Origin: Cytidiella melzeri
Lineage: Eukaryota; Basidiomycota; Agaricomycetes; Polyporales; Irpicaceae
Assembly (NCBI GenBank): GCA_022592445.1
Contig: JABYQR010000554.1
Location: 1-20,525 of the forward strand
Length of the DNA: 20,525 bases
Direction of reading: 5' to 3'
In this document: piece by piece, positions 17,504 to 20,525 of the stretch
How positions within the stretch are numbered: position 1 is the stretch's first letter
How the letters are laid out: each line of letters starts with the position of its first letter
Translations under genes and position numbers: made by a program
The notes under the pieces: generated by a model
The model's database searches: none
What the model was told of the DNA's origin: nothing
The model's input: the letters and a program-made list of their open reading frames with translations, nothing else

Positions 17504-18230
17504 TGCCTAAGGACACACGCCCCCGTTTTTCTAAGAACCTCCCTGCCACTGAGCCTCAGCTCAAGAGGTCTCTTCCACCATCTTTCCTCGACGCTCTCGC
17601 TGAAAAGCGCAAGAGTGGTCAACCTCATCGTTGGTCTGACAAAGACCTGGTCACTGTCGCGAAGTACGTGTCCAAGAAGCCGCCTGTTAAAGGCATCACC
17701 CTCACCGTCCCCTCATACGAGGAAAATCGCCAACTCCGCGCCTCTTCACGAGCATACGGAGAACGAGCTGCTGAGGAGCGTGACCCACCTTAGCTGAGCA
17801 ACAGACCCGCAAGCTCACCTTTGCAGAGCAACTAGCAAAGCTCCCTGCACCAACTCCCGCCCCCGCTGCACCAAAGCCGGTGTTGATCGACTTCAAGAAG
17901 TTGTCACCGGTTGATCTCGTAGGCATTTTCAAGCCAAAACTTACCGCCGTCCGCACTCGCTTGCAAGCTCTCACAGAGCTTGAAGAACTCCTGAACCGCG
18001 CCAACCCCGACCACCGTCGCGCCCTGCTTCACCTTGTCAACAAGGTCGATCGTTTCCTCAACCTAGTCGACAATCTCGCTCCCGTCACAGCAGACCGCGA
18101 GTGGCAGCTCTTGGACTGGGGTTGTAAAGCAATCGGGAAAGTTTCTTTTAAGCAGCTCCGTAAAAACTACGACAAAGTTCTTGCGCAGCTTAACGTAGTT
18201 AATAACGATAGCTACTTCGAGTGGATCTAG
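17430..18230 (+). CDS. ORF0 of gypsy-3: helical protein encoded between LTR and gag
   Basis: Function is unknown. With the 17431-17503 intron removed the protein starts MPKDTRPRFSKN and has about 242 residues, ending at the TAG at 18228-18230. One single-base loss near 17785-17793 shifts the frame; both sides are open. Regions are a basic N-terminus with SFLDALAEKRKSG, a helical middle, a Pro/Ala linker (PAPTPAPAAPKP), then two blocks shared with gypsy-1 ORF0: FKPKLTAVRTRLQAL and DREWQLLDWGCKAIGKVSF (from 18093). No zinc knuckle, protease or capsid motif is present, so it is not simply a piece of gag. Gag starts 42 bases after its stop. The longest frame on the opposite strand (18063-19013) is a shadow of this gene and gag. 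Confidence 0.6.
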
Positions 18231-18272
18231 ACAGTCCACAGTTTTGTAACAAATTGCATACATTTCTTCGAC

Positions 18273-19526
18273 ATGGATCCCAACCAGCCCGCCGCCCCTG
18301 CTGCCCCTGCTGCCCCAGCTGCCCCAGTCACCAACCTGAGCCAGCAAGACGTCCTGAATATATTGGGCGTCTTGACACAAAGGATGATAGACCTGACCAA
18401 TCAGGTGGCTGCACTTGCAGCTGCACAGACACCAGCGGTTGCCGCTGCTACCCACGCTTCTCGGGAAAGAAGCATCGTTGAGAAACCAGTCTCCTTCAAG
18501 GGGAAAACATCGTCGGAAGCTCGGCTCTTCCGTCACGCGTTCATAGTATGGGCGCAAAATCAAGGAAAAGCGTTCTTCCAGCAAGACGCGCAAGGCCAGG
18601 TCCGAGTGGATAACAATGGCGCGAGGATCTTCGATCCTCACAAACTCATCACCAGCGCCTTGTCGTTTATGCAGGACGACGCTGCCGACTGGGCTCGCCC
18701 TCACATCGAGGAGTTGGCCAATAGCAAACCAGCATTTGGAAATGACTGGGACACGTTTATCGAGGCCTTCAAGGCAAAGTTTGAGCCTATTGACGCGGTC
18801 ATGGAGGCCAAGACTAAGGTTACCGGCATGAAGCAGGGTAACAAGACATTCGCCGCCCACATCTCGGAGTTCGAGACCTGGGCCCCTCGCACTGGCTGGA
18901 GCCAGCAGGACCTTTTCGACCGTCTCAAGTCGAGCTTGAGTACAGAATACCTTCAGCGCGTCTCTTACTTCCAGACCCGCGCTACAACTTACATGCACTA
19001 AGGACCAGTGCAAGCAGTAGACGCTCAGCTAGCGGATCTACGCAACAGCACTGGGAAAGTCATGGTGGACAGTTCCTCGGGACATGGCAAGTCCCACCAG
19101 CAAGCGTTCCGTGATCCCAATGCGATGGAGATCGACGCCTCTCGTTTCTCCGCCTCGTTTGATGCGCTCTTTGCGGGGCTAGGCAAACAGGAGATCTTCC
19201 AGAAATGGAAGAAGGAGATGAGCAAGCGCTGCTCGGTTTGTGGTTCTGAGAGCCACAAGAAAAGGGACTCTAAGCACCCAGAGGACCCGGTTTGCAACCA
19301 CTGCGGAGGTACCGGTCACTGGGGATCCGTTTGCCTGAAAAGGCTTCAAGGCGTTCCTAAAGGACAGAAAGTTGCGGCCACCTCGTCGACCTCGTCGACT
19401 ACCGCCACAACAAAGCAAGACGCGTCCGACGACAAGGATGCTAAAATTGCTGCCCTCAAGGACATGTTGGAGCTTCAGAAGAAGCAAATGGACGAAATGG
19501 CGGCCAAAATCAACGCGGTTTTTTGA
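18273..19526 (+). CDS. gag: Gag polyprotein of gypsy-3
   Basis: Capsid and nucleocapsid protein. The ATG at 18273 begins MDPNQPAAPAAPAAP, a Pro/Ala repeat. The capsid core has KPVSFKGKTSSEARLFRHAF, DDAADWARPHIEEL, WDTFIEAFKAKFEP and a block ending LSTEYLQRVSYF, which fits the Retrotrans_gag family. TAA at 18999-19001 interrupts the frame, followed by QAVDAQLADLRN in the same frame. It is either a CAA-to-TAA change or a cluster of small indels, since a neighbouring frame reads TKDQCK there. The nucleocapsid has one complete CCHC knuckle (CNHCGGTGHWGSVC). A first one (CSVCGSESH) lacks its final Cys. A short coiled coil (KIAALKDMLELQKKQMDEM) precedes the stop at 19524. Confidence 0.8.
19518..19526 (+). 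promoter_or_regulatory. Possible -1 frameshift site at the gag-pol junction of gypsy-3
   Basis: Gag ends GTT TTT TGA, a run of six T (19519-19524) touching the stop codon. The protease frame is -1 to gag and is open across this point. A slip on the T-run would therefore join gag to pol, as in gypsy-1. The run is not the strict X XXY YYZ form in the gag phase, so the call is weaker than at 9498. Confidence 0.4.
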
Positions 19527-20525
19527 AAAGGACTCGTGACACAGCCGCAGCTGCGAGTCCCTCTGATACCCCGTCCTCACTCCTCTCGTCTTCTGCCTCG
19601 TCATCTTCGTGTACAAAGTCTATCCCCTGCCCCTCGTCTACTATCTCCTCATGTACTATATCGTCGCTAGATCGGTTGTCATCTCATTTCCGTGTACATG
19701 TACTAGTTAAAGGTCTGAATAGAAGCATTCGCGTTCCTGCTATGATCGATTCAGGAGCTACGGCTTTATTCATCAGTCACCAGTTCGTCAAGAAGCATAA
19801 GATTATTCAGCACCCGCTCGAAAGGGTTATTTCATTGCATAACATTGACGGAACTAAGAATAAAGCTGGCGGATTAACGCACTTCGTTCGCCTTACACTC
19901 ACAGTCGGAGATCACACGGAAAAGGCAGAATTTCTGTCACGGACTTAGGTCCAGAAGACGTCATTCTTGGGCTACCATGGCTCAAGCGCGTAAACCCTAC
20001 CGTTAACTGGGAAAAAGGAGAAATGACAATTCCGAGCGGCTCGGAAGAATCTCCTAATGAACCTTTCCAGAAGGTTGACGGTAATCGCAAAGAACGTAGG
20101 CAGTGGGTCAAAGCCGGTATTATCCAAGACACCACTGACGAAGTCTGGTGTATGGCCGGCTTCACCTATTCTACCAAACTTGCTGCCGAAGCAAACGAAG
20201 CTGAAGCTCAGCGCTCCTTGAAGACATTGTTCCATCAGAGTATCACCGACATGCTAAAGTCTTCTCTGAGGAAGAGTCTAATCGGCTACCCCAGCATCAG
20301 CCCTGGGACCATTCGATTGATCTCAAACCAGACGCTCCTGAGACCATCAAATCGAAAGTTTACCCTATGCCCCTGAACGAACAAGCCGAACTTGACAAGT
20401 TCATTCAGGAGAACCTAGCAAAAGGTTACATCACGCCTTCTAAGTCTCCGATGGCTTCTCCAGTCTTTTTCATCAAAAAGAAGGACAACAAACTCCGACT
20501 TATTCAGGACTATCGAAACTCAACG
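19524..20525 (+). CDS. pol: Pol of gypsy-3, protease and start of RT, partial
   Basis: A Ser-rich linker (about 19545-19680) leads to the aspartic protease, active site AMIDSGATALFI (about 19738-19773), followed by VTDLGPEDVILGLPWLKRVN. The N-terminal RT region then reads VYPMPLNEQAELDKF, LAKGYITPSKSPMASPVFFI and LRLIQDYR at the window end. The frame breaks near 19935, 20218 and 20518 are all single-base losses with clear sense on both sides. The YxDD box, RNase H and integrase would lie to the right of the window. Confidence 0.82.

Larger units (their letters stand above)
16599..20525 (+). mobile_element. Ty3/gypsy LTR retrotransposon, gypsy-3, 5' part
   Basis: Order is candidate LTR (16599-17355), leader with an intron, ORF0, gag, a T-run at the gag stop, protease and the beginning of RT. 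It runs off the window end. The layout copies gypsy-1, including ORF0 before gag and a -1 relation between gag and pol, but the proteins are clearly diverged. Most frame breaks are single-base losses. The left border sits inside a minus-strand pol gene, which marks it as an insertion. Confidence 0.75.

Noticed and set aside
18063..19013. 316-residue open frame on the minus strand
   Set aside because: It lies opposite ORF0 and gag of gypsy-3, both supported by homology, and its composition is that of a shadow frame.

Overview
The window looks like a transposon graveyard in a filamentous basidiomycete, probably an agaricomycete. The grounds are 50-75 nt GT...AG introns, CT-rich leaders and element families typical of that group: a Tnp2-type CACTA transposase and several Ty3/gypsy LTR retrotransposons. 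No ordinary housekeeping gene is recognisable. There are no bacterial signals, tRNA, rRNA or CRISPR.

Left block (1-5900): non-coding DNA, then a promoter with three perfect bZIP/Gcn4-type sites and a TATA box. It drives a decayed, intron-containing Tnp2 transposase gene (1132-4333, six exons). Downstream on the same strand is an uninterrupted four-exon gene of unknown function (4761-5900), which may be an accessory gene of the same transposon.

Middle block (about 5906-12288): a plus-strand Ty3/gypsy element (gypsy-1). It has a candidate LTR, a leader, an extra ORF before gag (called ORF0 here), gag with a CHHC knuckle, a textbook -1 frameshift site, then protease, RT, RNase H and integrase. 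It stops abruptly inside the integrase core.

The break coincides with the end of a minus-strand element (gypsy-2, 12289-16598). In the window gypsy-2 has a long candidate LTR of about 1.8 kb with its polypurine tract, a spliced zinc-cysteine-cluster gene running antisense to it (14299-15847), a second copy of the polypurine-tract motif, and the 3' end of its pol gene. It is cut in turn by the LTR of a third, plus-strand element (gypsy-3, 16599 to the window end), with LTR, ORF0, gag, protease and the start of RT. The simplest reading is a nest: gypsy-3 inside gypsy-2 inside gypsy-1. The missing halves should lie to the right of the window in mirror order.

Two points stand out biologically. 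Gypsy-1 and gypsy-3 carry diverged but recognisably homologous ORF0 proteins between LTR and gag. Gypsy-2 appears to carry a spliced gene on its antisense strand, flanked by two polypurine-tract copies. A caution concerns data quality: nearly every frame break in gypsy-1 and gypsy-3 is a single-base deletion, often beside a base run, and nonsense codons are almost absent. Part of the apparent decay may therefore be sequencing error. The Tnp2 gene and the gypsy-2 pol piece do carry nonsense codons of the C-to-T type and look truly dead.
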